Shown: positions 24,073 through 32,571 of the stretch, piece by piece
How positions within the stretch are numbered: the first letter of the stretch is position 1
Layout of the letters: the number at the start of each line of letters is the position of its first letter
NCBI GenBank assembly: GCA_958428295.1
Contig: CAUAFL010000010.1
Location: 1-59,316, forward strand
Source of the DNA: an uncultured Bacillota bacterium
GTDB taxonomy: Bacteria > Bacillota_I > Bacilli_A > RF39 > UBA660
Reading direction: 5' to 3'
Length of the DNA stretch: 59,316 nucleotides
The notes under the pieces: model-generated
Database searches by the model: none
The model's input: only the letters and a program-made list of their open reading frames with translations
What the model was told of the DNA's origin: nothing
Program-made: the position numbers and the translations under genes

Positions 24073-24819
24073 ATGTATTGCAGTCAATGCGGAAATTCCG
24101 TTAAATCAGATGCTAATTTTTGTCAACATTGTGGTGCTATCATCAATAAAAAACAGGAAAAATCAACAAGTCTAGAACCTGATTTTAACAAGCCTTATCC
24201 TGAACAAGATCCTTTATATCATTCCAATAATAATCAACCAAAAGAACAAAACAATGGTAAAATTTCCATTATAATAGGTGCTATTACTTTAATCTTAGTA
24301 TTTATTTTACAAATATTTACGATTCCCCTATCCATTGTAGGATTAGTTTTTGGAGTAAAGTATTATCAACAAACTAAAAAAATAGGAATTGGTCTTATCT
24401 TAAATATAATAAGTCTTATTTTAGCACTTCCTATCTTTTATACACCACGATTTTTTAATTCCGTAAATCCTGTAATGGGTACTTGGAATTGTGGATCATT
24501 AGAAAATAGTACCCAGTATGTCATCACTTTGAAGTTAAATAAAGATAAAACATTTATTTGGAACAAATATGGAGACGAAAAAAACAATTATGTGAAGGGA
24601 ACCTTTAAAGCTACGGACCTAAAAAAGACGAATCATAGTAGTCAATTCTCTTATTATTCTGTTAGTCTCGATGGTGAAGAATTTGTACAAAATGGAATAC
24701 TGCAAACTGAGGAATATAAGTCACAGTATCAAATGGGAATAAGTACAGAAGGAAGCAAACAAGCTGTATTAATGAATTTGACTACCTATAATACATACTA
24801 TTGCCACTTACAAAAATAA
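24073..24819 (+). CDS. Zinc-ribbon membrane protein
   Basis: A 248-aa protein with an N-terminal zinc ribbon (CSQCGNSVKSDANFCQHCG), a polar linker rich in P, N and Q, two hydrophobic segments (about 65-98 and 107-122, DUF4190-like spacing), and an extracytoplasmic C-terminal domain of about 115 residues beginning NPVMGTWNCGS. The tail resembles a small beta-rich domain (NKDKTFIWNKYG). AAAGGAG precedes the ATG. It has its own promoter and terminator. Function unknown; such proteins are common in gut Firmicutes. Confidence 0.8.
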   Translation: MYCSQCGNSVKSDANFCQHCGAIINKKQEKSTSLEPDFNKPYPEQDPLYHSNNNQPKEQNNGKISIIIGAITLILVFILQIFTIPLSIVGLVFGVKYYQQTKKIGIGLILNIISLILALPIFYTPRFFNSVNPVMGTWNCGSLENSTQYVITLKLNKDKTFIWNKYGDEKNNYVKGTFKATDLKKTNHSSQFSYYSVSLDGEEFVQNGILQTEEYKSQYQMGISTEGSKQAVLMNLTTYNTYYCHLQK

Positions 24820-24837
24820 TGTTCTGTTTCATATGGT

Positions 24838-24868
24838 TAAAAGGAGAAATCTCAAATTTCTCCTTTTA
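24838..24868. terminator. Bidirectional terminator
   Basis: Perfect 12-bp stem AAAAGGAGAAAT/ATTTCTCCTTTT with a 5-base loop between convergent genes. It overlaps the end of the methylase gene. Confidence 0.9.
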
Positions 24869-26666
24869 ATTGATATAAATTAATTAAATAAGCATCCAGT
24901 TTTTCGCCGCTATTTTGTTTAATAAAGCAAATATCTTCTTTAGATAAACAAGGAATACTGAAATTTTTAACATATTTTTTTTGATAGCATTTAAAATCAC
25001 CAGAAATACTATAACTTGTATTATCTATATAAAACTTCATAATTTTTGAATTTAAAATTTTTAATAACACATCCTGTTCCAAATCCATACCACTAATTGA
25101 ATAACCGTTTGAAAAAACTGCATTACTATAATCACAAGCCATAAAATTTGGTTTTTGATTAAAAGCCGCAAAAACAATTTTTTTCTCCCAGTTATTTAAT
25201 CCCTGTGATCTACCATATAAATACCATGGCATTCTTTTTGCTGGAGAGTCTTTTATATTGCGGGTAGATAGTACTTTCTTTTGTTTTAGAAAGTATTTGT
25301 AAGCCTGTGGATAATTTTCCTTTAATTCTGTTTCAGTTATGGGTATTACACCATGATCCGTTTGGTGATATGGAAATATAATTTTTAACGGTTTATCACC
25401 ATTATTAAATTTGGATACTTTGATGTAATCTATAATAATTTCATTTTCAATATAATACTTTTTATTATCTATGATTAAATAATACATTCCCTTCTTATGA
25501 TCAAACAGATTGGTATCAATTAAATATACTTTATCTTTTAATGTGGCAATTCCCACACGTATATACTGATTTAACTTCGTTTCAAAACTTTCTATTTGTT
25601 GAATGTTATCAATAGTATCATTACTAGTTAATTGCCAACCCGTGTCATTTAGATCTTTTAACGAGGAAGATTGGAATTTAATGTTTTCAAATAACGTTTT
25701 TTGATTGTCTTTTTTCTCTATTTGTGTAAATTCAAAAGTAGTATTATTATATGATAAGAAAATAATACAATTATAAGTTAATACTGGATAAAAAATTGTA
25801 TTGTCTTTAAAATCAATTATTTTATTTAATAATTGATTTGTTTTCATAAACTTTCTTAATTCTTTGGCACTTTGAATATGAATAAAATTATTAGGAATGA
25901 TAAATCCTAATAAGCCATCCTCACTTAAATAAGACACACTTTTTTCTATGAAAGCGTAAAAAATATTGAACGTTCCTTCGACCGTGGTAGTAAAGGTTGT
26001 TTTTAATTTAGTAATATAATCTTTTTTCAAATCATGGTTATTGAGATAAGGGGGATTCCCTACAATATAGTCAAATTTAGCAACATCGAATAATTTCTTC
26101 CAATCACAAAAAAGTGTATCAGCCTTTCTGATATTAAAGGAAATTTTTTTAACATCGCATCCATTGATACTGGCATAGAGGGAAAGAATTATTTTGACTC
26201 TTTCAATATTATTACTATCTAAATCAATGCCATATAAATTATTTTCTATCAGTTCAATGGTATTATATTTATAGTTTGTTGTTAAATAATTTAACAAAGA
26301 GATTAAAAATATTCCACAACCACAAGAAGGATCAATTATTTTTGTATCTTTATTAAAATTTTTGATCGTGCTTTTTACAATATAATCACTAATAAACGCA
26401 GGGGTAAAAACTATTCCATTTTGGTTTTTTTTCTGTTGGGAAATCATTGATTCAAAAAATTTATCTAGTGCATTTAAATCTTTAATTTCTACATTTTCTT
26501 GCAAATATTTTAAACATTCATAGTTTATATGATTAATTTTACTGTTTATTAATTCATTAACAAAGACCATGTCTTGATCATTGGAGATTAGAAAATGTTT
26601 AATTGCGGAATTTTCTATTTCCTCAACAGTAAAGTTATTGATAAGATATTTCAGACCATCATCCAT
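24852..26666 (-). CDS. Type II N6-adenine DNA methyltransferase (Eco57I/TaqI-like)
   Basis: A 604-aa DNA methylase. S-adenosylmethionine-binding motif region IIDPSCGCGIFLISLL and catalytic motif IV NPPY (FDYIVGNPPYLNN) are intact and in the gamma-class order, with ADTLFCDW between them. A C-terminal half of about 270 residues looks like a target-recognition domain (SPAKRMPWYLYGRSQGLNNW, TSYSISGDFKCYQ). ATG at 26666 is chosen because AAGGAG lies 9 bases upstream. The divergent gene at 26787 is the likely restriction partner, with only 120 bases between them. It protects host adenines if the pair is active. Confidence 0.9.
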   Translation of the reverse strand: MDDGLKYLINNFTVEEIENSAIKHFLISNDQDMVFVNELINSKINHINYECLKYLQENVEIKDLNALDKFFESMISQQKKNQNGIVFTPAFISDYIVKSTIKNFNKDTKIIDPSCGCGIFLISLLNYLTTNYKYNTIELIENNLYGIDLDSNNIERVKIILSLYASINGCDVKKISFNIRKADTLFCDWKKLFDVAKFDYIVGNPPYLNNHDLKKDYITKLKTTFTTTVEGTFNIFYAFIEKSVSYLSEDGLLGFIIPNNFIHIQSAKELRKFMKTNQLLNKIIDFKDNTIFYPVLTYNCIIFLSYNNTTFEFTQIEKKDNQKTLFENIKFQSSSLKDLNDTGWQLTSNDTIDNIQQIESFETKLNQYIRVGIATLKDKVYLIDTNLFDHKKGMYYLIIDNKKYYIENEIIIDYIKVSKFNNGDKPLKIIFPYHQTDHGVIPITETELKENYPQAYKYFLKQKKVLSTRNIKDSPAKRMPWYLYGRSQGLNNWEKKIVFAAFNQKPNFMACDYSNAVFSNGYSISGMDLEQDVLLKILNSKIMKFYIDNTSYSISGDFKCYQKKYVKNFSIPCLSKEDICFIKQNSGEKLDAYLINLYQLKGEI

Positions 26667-26786
26667 TTTTATCATCTCCTTTATTATTATATCAATAATC
26701 AACAATTTTTTATATATCTAAAATATGGTATAATAATTTATATTGAGAGATAAAGTTTGGCTTGTTTGATAGTTAGAGGTGAATTC

Positions 26787-27635
26787 ATGGATATAAACGA
26801 ATGTTTACTAAAAATAAAAACGGAAATAGAACGTTGTATTTCAACGGGGAAAAATTTAGATAAAGTATTTGATAATGGGTTACTTGCTAAGGAAAGTTTT
26901 ATAAGATCATCAAGATTGATTAACTATTTGCATGAAACCGTTAAAAATGAATTAGTTAAAAAGCATATTATTATAGATAATATTTTCCCACCCGTAGGAT
27001 GTTCCAAACCGGAAGTGAAACTAACTGGCTATTTTAAATGTAAAAAACAAGATATAACTGTGATTCCTTCTAACATTAAAAAGGAGAAAACGAAAATCAC
27101 CTGGGGACCTTTAGCTCATGAGAATATTAGGGATGAATATGGAGCTCGGTATACTGAAAATTGTCTAGTCATAAATGTTCGAAGTCAGCTGTCTAGTTTA
27201 GCAAAAAATTCCGATACGCTTTTCGAAAGAACCATTGCTGAAGCTATCAATCTACATATAATGTACCCTCATATAGTCTTAGGGGAGGTATATTTAATCC
27301 CTGTATATCAGTATGATCAAGAGGCTGCTAAAAATAATAAAATTAAGTTTTGTAAAAGAGCTACTAACCTAGAAAAATATATTAGTTTCTTCAAGTCAGT
27401 CAGTGAAAGAAAAGATCATGGTGATGGATTTAAATATGAACGTTGTGCGTTAATTATTGTTGATTTTTCTAAAGATATTCCTATTTTGTACTCTACAACA
27501 AAACAATTAAAGAAAGATCACTTAGTGAATAAAAATTTTGATGTAGAACTAAAAAGTATTTCTTTTCAAAAGTTTACTGCTGATTTATTAAAACAATATT
27601 CTTTGCGTTTTAATATTCATAATATTAAAAGGTAA
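26787..27635 (+). CDS. Probable type II restriction endonuclease
   Basis: A 282-aa protein divergent from the methylase. No signal peptide. The stretch WGPLAHENIRDEYGARYTE, then FERTIAEAINLHIMYP and GEVYLIPVYQYD is compatible with a PD-(D/E)xK nuclease core, but I could not name the active-site residues with confidence. The assignment rests mainly on the position next to an Eco57I/TaqI-like methylase and on size. AGAGGTGAA precedes the ATG at 26787. A TATAAT at about 26730 could be its -10. No controller protein gene is seen. Confidence 0.55.
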   Translation: MDINECLLKIKTEIERCISTGKNLDKVFDNGLLAKESFIRSSRLINYLHETVKNELVKKHIIIDNIFPPVGCSKPEVKLTGYFKCKKQDITVIPSNIKKEKTKITWGPLAHENIRDEYGARYTENCLVINVRSQLSSLAKNSDTLFERTIAEAINLHIMYPHIVLGEVYLIPVYQYDQEAAKNNKIKFCKRATNLEKYISFFKSVSERKDHGDGFKYERCALIIVDFSKDIPILYSTTKQLKKDHLVNKNFDVELKSISFQKFTADLLKQYSLRFNIHNIKR

Positions 27636-27694
27636 AAAAACTGATTTTGATTTTTATATGATTATATGTTATCTTTTTTCTAGGAGGAATAATT

Positions 27695-28078
27695 ATGTAT
27701 CATTGTTTCAGATTAACAGCCGGAATGGATTTAAAAAAGGAGATTGAGTCGTATGCTATAAAGAATAACCTTTCAGGGGTGGTATTAAGCTGTGTGGGCA
27801 GTTTGCAACATATAAAAGTCCGTTTAGCGGAGGGAGCAGATTTCTTGGAAAAGACGGATCATTTTGAAATTGTCAGTTTGACAGGCACTTTGTCAAAAGA
27901 TGGTGTACATCTACATATCGCTGTCAGTGATGCCAATGGTCAAACATTAGGAGGGCATTTGAAAGATGGTTGTCTTGTTTATACAACCGCTGAGATTTGT
28001 CTTTTGGAATTACAAAATATTACCTTTTCAAGAGTGTTTGATAAAGAAACAGGCTATCAAGAACTTGTCATTTCCTAA
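27695..28078 (+). CDS. PPC (DUF296) domain protein
   Basis: A 127-aa stand-alone PPC/DUF296 protein. VHLHIAVSDANGQTLGGHL and LVYTTAEICLLEL match the conserved core with metal-binding His residues. In plants the domain is found in AT-hook proteins; bacterial single-domain versions form trimers of uncertain function. TAGGAGG precedes the ATG and a terminator follows. It marks the return to ordinary chromosomal genes after the accessory stretch. Confidence 0.88.
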   Translation: MYHCFRLTAGMDLKKEIESYAIKNNLSGVVLSCVGSLQHIKVRLAEGADFLEKTDHFEIVSLTGTLSKDGVHLHIAVSDANGQTLGGHLKDGCLVYTTAEICLLELQNITFSRVFDKETGYQELVIS

Positions 28079-28094
28079 CATTTATACACTTAAT

Positions 28095-28128
28095 AAAAAC
28101 GTTTTCTCCAATTAGAAAATGTTTTTTT
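28095..28128 (+). terminator. Terminator of the PPC gene
   Basis: AAAAACGTTTTCT / AGAAAATGTTTTT stem with a 6-base loop and T7. Confidence 0.85.
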
Positions 28129-28139
28129 GAGAAAAGTGC

Positions 28140-28170
28140 TTGACCTAGAGTCGTATCTAGGTGGTATGAT
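28140..28170 (+). promoter_or_regulatory. MerR-type promoter/operator with 19-bp spacer
   Basis: TTGACC (28140-28145) and TATGAT (28165-28170) are separated by 19 bases rather than 17, and a perfect inverted repeat ACCTAGA-N6-TCTAGGT (28143-28162) fills the spacer. This is the classic arrangement for a promoter activated by DNA distortion by a MerR-family regulator; the regulator gene starts 18 bases downstream. Confidence 0.9.
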
Positions 28171-28188
28171 GACGTAGGAGGCATGCAT

Positions 28189-28566
28189 ATGACAATAGGA
28201 GAAGTAGGCCAGCAAGTGGATGTAACCGTTGATACATTACGTTATTATGAAAAAATAGGTCTGATTGAACATGTACCCCGTGTCGGAGGAAAACGTGATT
28301 ATCAAGAAGAGCATGTAGAGCGAATACGATTTATTCTCTGCATGAAAAAAGCGGGCTTTGCTTTAGAAGATATTATTTCCTTTATTGCTTTATATAAAAA
28401 GGGAGAGCAAACTTTAGATCAACGGTTATGCTTGTTATTAAAGCAAAAACAGATCTTATTAAAAGAGCTCCAGCAAAAAGAACAAGTATTAGATTTCTTA
28501 AATTATAAGATTGATTTATACACCCAAAAGAAGGAAGTTAAAGGAAAAAGAAAACCTATTATTTAA
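28189..28566 (+). CDS. MerR-family transcriptional regulator
   Basis: A 125-aa regulator. N-terminal winged helix MTIGEVGQQVDVTVDTLRYYEKIGLI, a dimerisation coiled coil about 80-115, and a basic tail. Cysteines exist (two in the second half) but without the pattern of the metal sensors, so the inducer is open; the operator form recalls the aldehyde/thiol-responsive NmlR/AdhR group. The ATG at 28189 has AGGAGG 7 bases upstream; an ATG two codons earlier is too close. It is probably self-regulated and may control the DUF362 gene that follows. Confidence 0.9.
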   Translation: MTIGEVGQQVDVTVDTLRYYEKIGLIEHVPRVGGKRDYQEEHVERIRFILCMKKAGFALEDIISFIALYKKGEQTLDQRLCLLLKQKQILLKELQQKEQVLDFLNYKIDLYTQKKEVKGKRKPII

Positions 28567-28662
28567 TATTTTCATAAATCAGTAGGGCTTTAAAGAGAAA
28601 AGAATGATTTCTGTCATTACAAATATTAGATAGTAAATATTTTAACGAATAAATTAGAAAGA

Positions 28663-29541
28663 ATGGATGTTGAAATGGAAAAAGCCAAAGTTTATTTTAC
28701 CAACAAAATTACACCTGATAGTCTCATTAAAATTTATGAGGCGCTTCAAATTGATCTTAAAGGAAACGTAGCTGTAAAAATTTCTACGGGAGAAAAAGGA
28801 GGTCATTATTTTTTAGATCCTCAATTGATTAAGCCTTTAGTTACTAAATTACAAGGTACTATTGTCGAATGTAATACTGCCTATGAGGGAAGCCGTAATA
28901 CAACTGAAAGTCATTGGCAGACCATAAAAGAGCATGGTTTCTTAGCAATTGCCCCCTGTGACATTATGGATGAGGAAGGAGAAATAGAGCTTCCTGTCCC
29001 TCAAGGAAAGAGAATTCACAAAAATTATGTCGGTTCTCATCTAACCAATTATGATTCTATGTTAGTGTTGTCCCACTTTAAGGGGCATGCCATGGGCGGC
29101 TTTGGTGGGGCTTTAAAAAATATGTCTATTGGGATTGCTTCAACACATGGAAAGGCTTACATTCATGGAGTCGGTGAAGTAGAACATATTTGGGATGCCG
29201 ATCATAATGCCTTTCTTGAGAGTATGGCGGATGCGGGTGCTTCTATTATTCATTATTTCGGCTCTCAGAATTTAGCCTATATTAATATTGCTAATAATTT
29301 ATCTGTTGATTGTGATTGTAGTAATAACCCTAAAACTCCAGAAATGCAGGATATTGGTATTTTTGCTAGTACAGATCCAGTGGCACTTGATCAAGCTTGT
29401 TATGATGCTGTCAAGAATTCACAGGATAGTGGTCGGGAATCCTTGATTGAGCGGATGGACTCTTTAAAAGCAATTCATATTGTAGAGCAAGCGTATGAAG
29501 AGCATTTAGGCAATCGTGAGTATGAAATTATTACTATTTAA
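28663..29541 (+). CDS. DUF362 family protein
   Basis: A 292-aa protein of the DUF362 family. GGHYFLDPQLIKPLV, DSMLVLSHFKGHAMGGFGGALKN and TDPVALDQACYD are family marks. Many members carry a ferredoxin-type domain; here there is no 4Fe-4S cysteine set (only CDCS), so this is the short form. The start is uncertain: ATG 28663 or 28675, neither with a strong ribosome binding site. It follows the MerR gene by 96 bases on the same strand, with no strong terminator between, and may be a target of that regulator. Function not established. Confidence 0.87.
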   Translation: MDVEMEKAKVYFTNKITPDSLIKIYEALQIDLKGNVAVKISTGEKGGHYFLDPQLIKPLVTKLQGTIVECNTAYEGSRNTTESHWQTIKEHGFLAIAPCDIMDEEGEIELPVPQGKRIHKNYVGSHLTNYDSMLVLSHFKGHAMGGFGGALKNMSIGIASTHGKAYIHGVGEVEHIWDADHNAFLESMADAGASIIHYFGSQNLAYINIANNLSVDCDCSNNPKTPEMQDIGIFASTDPVALDQACYDAVKNSQDSGRESLIERMDSLKAIHIVEQAYEEHLGNREYEIITI

Positions 29542-29548
29542 GTAACAA

Positions 29549-29583
29549 AAGAATACCTAGTTCCTAAGGGATTCTTTTTTGTT
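29549..29583 (+). terminator. Terminator after DUF362 gene
   Basis: AAAGAATACC...GGGATTCTTTTTT stem with a T6 run. Confidence 0.75.
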
Positions 29584-29636
29584 TTATTATATTAAAGAAT
29601 ATTACTTTCTTCGCATATGATGTCTTAGGTGATACT

Positions 29637-30920
29637 ATGAAAAAAATAGGGCTACTCCTATTTTCTATTTTGTTATTGACAGGTTGTGGATCAAAAAGTA
29701 AGGGACTTTCTTATTATACTAAAATTGAGCAACAGGGACAAAATTATATAAGTGTTCAATATCCTATTACTAAAGAGCACAAATTAGATAAAGCCATTAA
29801 AGACTATGTTGATTATTCTTATCAAAAATTTATAGAGAACAAACAACAGGCTGTGGAAAAAGAATTAAATATTAGTAGTGAATATCAAGAAGTAGATAAT
29901 CGTTATCTTATGGTTGTTATAAATATCTTCGATAGTAGTTCTTCTCTGGCTCATCCTATCATAAAGACTAAAGCTTTTTCTTTTGATAAAAAGACAAAGC
30001 AGATATTAACGCTAGGATCTTTATTTGATAAAACAAGCTTTGAAGCATTTCGAAAGGAATTTAAGATGATCGTTCAAAAGCGATATCAAGAATGTTTATT
30101 ACCAGAGCGCTTCGATAACTTTGTGACGAAGGAATTATTCGCGTATCAAAATTTCACCTTCGATACTGAAATGCTAACTATATATTTTAACCCTTATGAT
30201 ATCACCAGTGGCAATTGTGGTAGCCTCAAATTTATGTTTCCCATTCATGATTTTTCCTTACAAATTCCCCTTACCAAAGAAATGTTTGAAGAAACCGTAG
30301 CTGTTAAAAAAACGGTCAATTATGTTATTGATCCTACTAAACCGGTAGTGGCCTTTACTTTTGATGATGGTCCTAGCCAGTATACTAGAGAAATTATCAA
30401 AGAATTTGAAAAATTTCATGGAGCAGCAACTTTCTTTGTTATTGGTAATAAAGTAGAGCCCTATCAAAGTATTTTACGGGAGATGATCCGTTTAGGTAAT
30501 GAGGTAGGCAATCACTCCTATAACCATCAATGGATGAGTCGTATGAGTAATCAGGAATTAAAAAGGCAGTTAGCATTAACTCAAGAGGCTATTTTTAAGG
30601 CCACTGGTTATTTGCCTACTAGGGTGCGCCCTACTTATGGTTCTTTAAATACACAGTTAGCAAAAGTTAGTGATTTAACCATTTCCTTATGGAATATTGA
30701 CCCTAAAGATTGGAAGTATAAAGATAGTAAAACGATAGCCAAAAGAATTTTAGATAAAGTTGCCGATGGCAAGGTTGTCTTATTGCATGATACTCATGAG
30801 CGAAGTCTTAAAGCACTTCAGTTAGTATTACCAACTTTGCACAAACAGGGCTATCAATTTGTAACATTGAGTGAATTAGAGGAAGTAGAGTTATTACGGA
30901 AACAAAAAATTGCTAGTTAA
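29637..30920 (+). CDS. Polysaccharide deacetylase lipoprotein (DUF3298-NodB)
   Basis: A 427-aa lipoprotein: signal peptide with lipobox LTGC (residues 14-17), an extracellular DUF3298-like region (about 30-215), and a NodB carbohydrate-esterase-4 domain (about 235-420). NodB motifs: TFDDGPS with two metal-site Asp, NHSYNH with the His ligands, RPTYG (usually RPPYG), LWNIDPKDW, and LLHDTH. It likely removes acetyl groups from peptidoglycan N-acetylglucosamine, which gives resistance to lysozyme. AGGTGA precedes the ATG. A terminator follows, so it is a single unit. The Pro-to-Thr change is mild and probably tolerated. Confidence 0.92.
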   Translation: MKKIGLLLFSILLLTGCGSKSKGLSYYTKIEQQGQNYISVQYPITKEHKLDKAIKDYVDYSYQKFIENKQQAVEKELNISSEYQEVDNRYLMVVINIFDSSSSLAHPIIKTKAFSFDKKTKQILTLGSLFDKTSFEAFRKEFKMIVQKRYQECLLPERFDNFVTKELFAYQNFTFDTEMLTIYFNPYDITSGNCGSLKFMFPIHDFSLQIPLTKEMFEETVAVKKTVNYVIDPTKPVVAFTFDDGPSQYTREIIKEFEKFHGAATFFVIGNKVEPYQSILREMIRLGNEVGNHSYNHQWMSRMSNQELKRQLALTQEAIFKATGYLPTRVRPTYGSLNTQLAKVSDLTISLWNIDPKDWKYKDSKTIAKRILDKVADGKVVLLHDTHERSLKALQLVLPTLHKQGYQFVTLSELEEVELLRKQKIAS

Positions 30921-30928
30921 AAGACAAA

Positions 30929-30973
30929 CAAAAACTGCTATTTCAAGTAATCCTTGATTAGCAGTTTTTTTAT
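30929..30973. terminator. Terminator between NodB lipoprotein and convergent gene
   Basis: AAAAACTGCTA ... TAGCAGTTTTTT with an 18-base loop; usable in both directions. Confidence 0.8.
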
Positions 30974-32571
30974 TATTTATTAGTCTTGAATGCTTTTACC
31001 ATGTAAACAAATTGGGTGGTGTCACTATTATCAGAAGCATAACCATGGTAATCTTTACTAAGGTTATTAAGGGCCTCTAGTTTAGCACTAGATTGTTTTA
31101 TTAATTGGGCATAGGCAGTTAGTTTCTTAATTCCTTCTTGATTGAGAGTACTTGCTCCAGTGGCAAGTGTGGTAACTCCTTGATTTAAGTTCTTAGCCCC
31201 TTCTGTTAATGTAGAAGCCCCTAAGGTAATCTGATTAAGTCCTTGGTCTAATTCTTTCAGTCCATCACTTAATTGTTTACTACCAGAAGTTAATTCTGTT
31301 AATCCAGTCGTTAAGGCACTCATTAACTGATTGACTTGTTGAATTAAGTCTGTTGTCATAGCCATCGTTTGATCAAGAGCTTCATTGTTAGCCATTAGCA
31401 GTTGAATAAGCTCAGTACTCGATTTAATAGCTAATAAGTTGGCATCATCACCTTGATAATTTTCTAAGCTGTATTGTTGATAGGTTGTTAAAAGTTGGGC
31501 GTAGGAAAGATGCATCTCTTCAAGAAGTGTATTGATAGCATTTTGATTAGCATTTTTTAACACTTCTAACTCTTTTAGTTTATCTGTTCCCATTTGCTGG
31601 TTAAGAAGTGTTTCTGCTCCTTCTAAAGAATGAAGAGCTTCTATCAAACCAAATTCAATATCCATCGCTCCGCTTTGTAATTTAGAAAGAGCTGTTAAGG
31701 CCTTTGTTAAATTATCATTCAATGCGGTGGAACCATCCACTAAAAGAGTAGTACCATTATTTAAGGCTTGAAGCCCTCTTTCTAGCTGATTCATATTTTC
31801 TTGTAGGCTTGTCATGTTATTAGCTAACCTATCTAGTTTATCAAATACTTGTAAATCGCTAGTTTCTAAAAGCTTTGGTGTTGCTACTAAATAGATGTTA
31901 TTAAGGGAAAACTTATTAGTGTCGTAGCTTAAAGTGATCGTATCTAAAGTGTCTAATTCTTCAAGAGAAAGACTAGTGGCTAATCCTGGGGAAGCGAGAG
32001 CTACTACCATGGTTCTTTTTCCTGTACTTATTGCCTTTCCATTTGTTACCTCCACATTACGATTTGTCTTACCATCTAAAATCGTTCCCATGCTTACGAT
32101 GAAGGGGGTTGTCATTGTTTGATACTTATTAGCGATTTTTACCTGTTGCTGTTGTTGATTTGTAAAAGTAAGTTCAATAGTGATGTGCCCTTTCTTTCCA
32201 AGCATTTTTTTAAGAGGCATTTCTTTATCATTTAAATAGTAGGTAATAGAAGTAGTGATAGGTAACTGTTTAGTAATTGTTCCTTGATAGAAAATATCAC
32301 TTCCTTGGGAAGTCCAAGTCAGTTTATTTCCCTCCTTTTTAAATGTTTCTTTTCCATTAATATTTAAAATGTTTTCTAAATAAGTTTCGTCAAGTACTTC
32401 TTGTTGGTCTTTAAATGTTAAATGATTACTTACTTTCGTTTTGCTAACTTGACCATCATTCTCTAAATTGATATAAACTGTTTCATTTTTTGTAAGAGCC
32501 TTAGTATTAAGGGGCATGAATAGTCCCCCTAACAAGAGAATATAGGTAGTAATTTTAAGAAATTTATTCAT
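30973..32571 (-). CDS. Secreted heptad-repeat protein paired with MMPL exporter
   Basis: A 532-aa secreted protein: signal peptide (1-25, ending TKALTKN), a beta-rich N-terminal region (about 30-240, with TVYINLENDGQVSK), and a long helical region (about 245-530) with repeated LxxGxxxLxxG units (for example QLSDGLKELDQGLNQI, ASTLTEGAKNLNQG). Such X-Leu-X-X-Gly heptads also occur in YhgE/Pip and in some ABC or MMPL partners. It has no obvious C-terminal anchor. It overlaps the MMPL gene by 8 bases, so both are made together. Likely a periplasm-side or wall-spanning subunit of that transporter; that role is inferred. Confidence 0.85.
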   Translation of the reverse strand: MNKFLKITTYILLLGGLFMPLNTKALTKNETVYINLENDGQVSKTKVSNHLTFKDQQEVLDETYLENILNINGKETFKKEGNKLTWTSQGSDIFYQGTITKQLPITTSITYYLNDKEMPLKKMLGKKGHITIELTFTNQQQQQVKIANKYQTMTTPFIVSMGTILDGKTNRNVEVTNGKAISTGKRTMVVALASPGLATSLSLEELDTLDTITLSYDTNKFSLNNIYLVATPKLLETSDLQVFDKLDRLANNMTSLQENMNQLERGLQALNNGTTLLVDGSTALNDNLTKALTALSKLQSGAMDIEFGLIEALHSLEGAETLLNQQMGTDKLKELEVLKNANQNAINTLLEEMHLSYAQLLTTYQQYSLENYQGDDANLLAIKSSTELIQLLMANNEALDQTMAMTTDLIQQVNQLMSALTTGLTELTSGSKQLSDGLKELDQGLNQITLGASTLTEGAKNLNQGVTTLATGASTLNQEGIKKLTAYAQLIKQSSAKLEALNNLSKDYHGYASDNSDTTQFVYMVKAFKTNK

